Shown here piece by piece: positions 12,715 through 14,154 of a stretch of 14,154 bases of DNA. The DNA comes from an uncultured Thermoleophilia bacterium. GTDB lineage: Bacteria; Actinomycetota; Thermoleophilia; UBA2241. Under the pieces are notes generated by a model. It worked only from the letters and a program-made list of their open reading frames with translations. It was not told the DNA's origin and searched no databases. Within the stretch, counting starts at the first letter, position 1. Each line of letters begins with the position of its first letter. The DNA is taken from contig CAIWHY010000230.1 of assembly GCA_903912585.1 (NCBI GenBank), positions 1 to 14,154 on the forward strand. The letters run 5' to 3'. A program made the position numbers and the translations under genes.

Positions 12715-13041
12715 ATGGGCACCGCTGAACGCAAGGAGTCGCTGCGCTACCTCTATGACAAGGTCGTCGACCCGCTGGGCTTCAAGTTCACGCCCGATGC
12801 GGCGCTGGCGGAGGAACTGCTCGAGCAGGAGGTCAAGCTCGAGCAGGACCTGGGCGCGCCCTACTGCCCGTGTCAGATGCGCAGCAGGGTACGCGGGGAG
12901 GACATGCGCATCGTGTGCCCGTGCATCCCCTTTCACCGCGCCCACTTCGACAAGATGAAGCGCTGCTGGTGCGGGCTCTTCGTCCACAAGGACGTCACCG
13001 ACCCCGACAGCCTGCCGCAATTCCCGCCGGACGAGGAGTGA
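12715..13041 (+). CDS. Ferredoxin-thioredoxin reductase catalytic subunit
   Basis: 108 aa. FTR uses a [4Fe-4S] cluster next to a redox-active disulfide to reduce thioredoxin-type disulfides with single electrons from ferredoxin. Three C-x-C pairs are visible: C51-P-C53, C68-P-C70-I-P-F and C84-W-C86-G-L-F. Spacing between the pairs is 14 and 13 residues, compared with 16 and 8 in the plant/cyanobacterial enzyme (C-P-C-x16-C-P-C-x8-C-H-C), so it belongs to the variant FTR-like group seen in non-photosynthetic bacteria and archaea. No variable subunit gene is present in the window. It sits between the glutaredoxin-like gene (3 bp) and the second Rieske gene (6 bp), consistent with both being redox partners. 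Confidence 0.92.
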   Translation: MGTAERKESLRYLYDKVVDPLGFKFTPDAALAEELLEQEVKLEQDLGAPYCPCQMRSRVRGEDMRIVCPCIPFHRAHFDKMKRCWCGLFVHKDVTDPDSLPQFPPDEE

Positions 13042-13047
13042 GTTGAG

Positions 13048-13443
13048 ATGTGGCACGAAGTAGCTAAGCTCGACGACATCGCGCCCGGCGGCATGAAGTA
13101 CGTGCGCGCCGGCGAGGACGACCGCGAGATCTGCCTCTGCGAGTACGAGGGCGACATCTTCGCGGTCAGCCGCCGCTGCGGGCACGAGAACGCGCCGCTC
13201 GACCAGGGCGCCCTCGAGGGCTGGATCCTCACCTGCCCCTTGCACGACGGCCAGTTCGACATCCGCACGGGCGCCAACCTCGCCTGGCCCATCGACCACG
13301 ACATGGGCGATCCGGCGGCCATCCCGGAGCCGGTCAAGCGCTGGTTCAAGCTCGAGCAGCGCCTCCAATGGAAGACCCGCGTGCACGACCTGCACACGTA
13401 CGAGGTGCGCGTCGCCGACGGCACCATCGAAGTCGAGATCTGA
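13048..13443 (+). CDS. Second Rieske-type [2Fe-2S] protein with C-terminal insertion
   Basis: 131 aa. Cluster ligands are C44-G-H46 and T-C63-P-L-H66-D, again with 16 residues between the first His and second Cys. After the cluster the usual short F-D-x-x-T-G turn is followed by an atypical insert of about 30 residues (about 78-112: A-W-P-I-D-H-D-M-G..., then W-F-K-L-E-Q-R-L-Q-W-K) before the last strand Y-E-V-R-V-A-D-G. No export signal. A GAGGAG site precedes the ATG. The protein is clearly different from the first Rieske gene, so the two are not a recent duplication. The insert may be a docking surface for FTR or another partner (inference). The superoxide dismutase gene starts 19 bp after it. 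Confidence 0.9.
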   Translation: MWHEVAKLDDIAPGGMKYVRAGEDDREICLCEYEGDIFAVSRRCGHENAPLDQGALEGWILTCPLHDGQFDIRTGANLAWPIDHDMGDPAAIPEPVKRWFKLEQRLQWKTRVHDLHTYEVRVADGTIEVEI

Positions 13444-13462
13444 GCGATCACTAGGAGGAACT

Positions 13463-14092
13463 ATGGCGTTTGAACTGCCGCCGCTTCCGTACGCGGAAGA
13501 CGCGCTCGAGCCGGACTACTCGGCCCGCACGATCAGCTTCCACTACGGCAAGCACCACAAGACCTACGTCGAGACGCTCAACAAGCTGGTGGCCGGGACC
13601 GACCTCGAGGGCAAGTCACTCGAAGAGGTCATCATGGCGGTGGCCGGCAAGCCGGACAAGCAGCCGGTGTTCAACAACGCGGCGCAGGTCTGGAACCACA
13701 CCTTCTTCTGGAAGAGCATGAAGCCCGGCGGCGGCGGCCAGCCGGCCGGCGAGCTCGCCGAGAAGATCGCCGCCGCCTTCGGCGGCTGGGACATGGAGGC
13801 CGCGGACTTCGGCGGCCACAAGTTCGTCGAGGACTTCAAGGCCGCCGCGGCCGGCCGCTTCGGCTCCGGCTGGGTCTGGCTCGTCCTCGACAACGGCGAG
13901 CTCAAGATCGTGAGCACGCCCAACGCCGAGATGCCGGCGGCGCCCGGCGTCACGCCGCTGCTTGTGGTCGATGTGTGGGAGCACGCCTACTACCTCGACT
14001 ACCAGAACCTGCGTCCCGCCTACGTGCAAGTCTTCTTCGACAAGCTCGTGGACTGGGACTTCGTGGCCGCGAACCTGGCCAACGCGAAGTAG
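13463..14092 (+). CDS. sodB: Superoxide dismutase, iron type
   Basis: 209 aa, the usual length. Converts superoxide to oxygen and peroxide in the cytoplasm. Metal ligands are H27 (S-F-H-Y-G-K-H-H), H79 (W-N-H-T-F-F-W), D170 and H174 (D-V-W-E-H-A-Y-Y). The second-sphere glutamine comes from the N-terminal half (A-A-Q75-V-W-N-H), and the C-terminal position typical of manganese enzymes (N-Q-D) is instead N-A-E, so iron is predicted; cambialistic use is possible. A strong AGGAGG site precedes the ATG at 7-nt spacing. It is the last gene of the five-gene redox cluster and probably also the most strongly translated, judging by its ribosome site. Confidence 0.96.
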   Translation: MAFELPPLPYAEDALEPDYSARTISFHYGKHHKTYVETLNKLVAGTDLEGKSLEEVIMAVAGKPDKQPVFNNAAQVWNHTFFWKSMKPGGGGQPAGELAEKIAAAFGGWDMEAADFGGHKFVEDFKAAAAGRFGSGWVWLVLDNGELKIVSTPNAEMPAAPGVTPLLVVDVWEHAYYLDYQNLRPAYVQVFFDKLVDWDFVAANLANAK

Positions 14093-14099
14093 CAGACGC

Positions 14100-14135
14100 G
14101 CGCGGCGCCGCCGAAGGGCGGCACGGGTGCCGCGC
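14100..14135 (+). terminator. Hairpin after sodB
   Basis: A two-part stem 7 bp after the stop: GCGCGGC (14100-14106) with GCCGCGC (14129-14135), and directly inside it GCCGCC-GAAG-GGCGGC (14107-14122), with a 6-nt bulge on the 3' side. It is very stable, but no U tract follows. It is a likely end of the redox cluster transcript by position. Confidence 0.5.
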
Positions 14136-14154
14136 CGGAGCCTCAACGCCGGAG

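Noticed and set aside
14129..14154. CGCCGGAG direct repeat at the right edge
   Set aside because: Only 8 bp, expected often in such GC-rich DNA, and cut by the window edge.

Overview
The window is very GC-rich DNA with densely packed genes, short intergenic gaps, Shine-Dalgarno sites and several GTG starts. Gene content fits a non-photosynthetic high-GC bacterium, most plausibly a deep-branching actinomycete-type lineage (Thermoleophilia or Rubrobacter-like). That placement is an inference from protein style, because no rRNA or tRNA is present to confirm it.

Left part (1-5459): mostly minus-strand genes of purine nucleotide synthesis. Read 5' to 3' on the minus strand they are purD, purE, a ridA paralogue, an overlooked 38-residue membrane protein, a second ridA, a 141-residue single-pass membrane protein and purB. 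A plus-strand 81-residue Cys-rich zinc-ribbon gene (462-707) faces purB. The start of a zinc-ribbon/membrane protein runs off the left edge (1-259). The 202-bp gap between these two small genes can fold into competing stems.

Middle (5460-10274): a secreted family-88 glycoside hydrolase (GH88) with a C-terminal discoidin-like domain sits on the plus strand between purD and purA. It is flanked by a palindrome-rich divergent promoter region on one side and a 28-bp convergent junction on the other. The minus-strand group that follows is a COG2509-type FAD protein, a 76-residue membrane protein overlapping it by 4 bp, and purA. A near-consensus sigma-70-type promoter precedes the FAD protein. purA and purB together convert IMP to AMP, purD and purE act earlier, and the rest of the de novo pathway lies outside the window.

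Right part (10453-14154), all plus strand: a lipoprotein with two chagasin-type (I42) protease-inhibitor domains, a nitroreductase-family flavoprotein, then a tight five-gene redox cluster. The cluster encodes a Rieske ferredoxin, a glutaredoxin-like protein, the catalytic subunit of ferredoxin-thioredoxin reductase, a second Rieske protein and an iron-type superoxide dismutase. Its intergenic gaps are 1 to 19 bp. A 276-bp GC-rich leader with nested inverted repeats precedes it. I infer a thiol-reducing chain (Rieske protein to FTR to glutaredoxin-like protein) coupled to superoxide removal; this is the most interesting candidate system here.

No CRISPR array, transposase, rRNA or tRNA was seen, and no gene-free stretch exceeds 300 bp.
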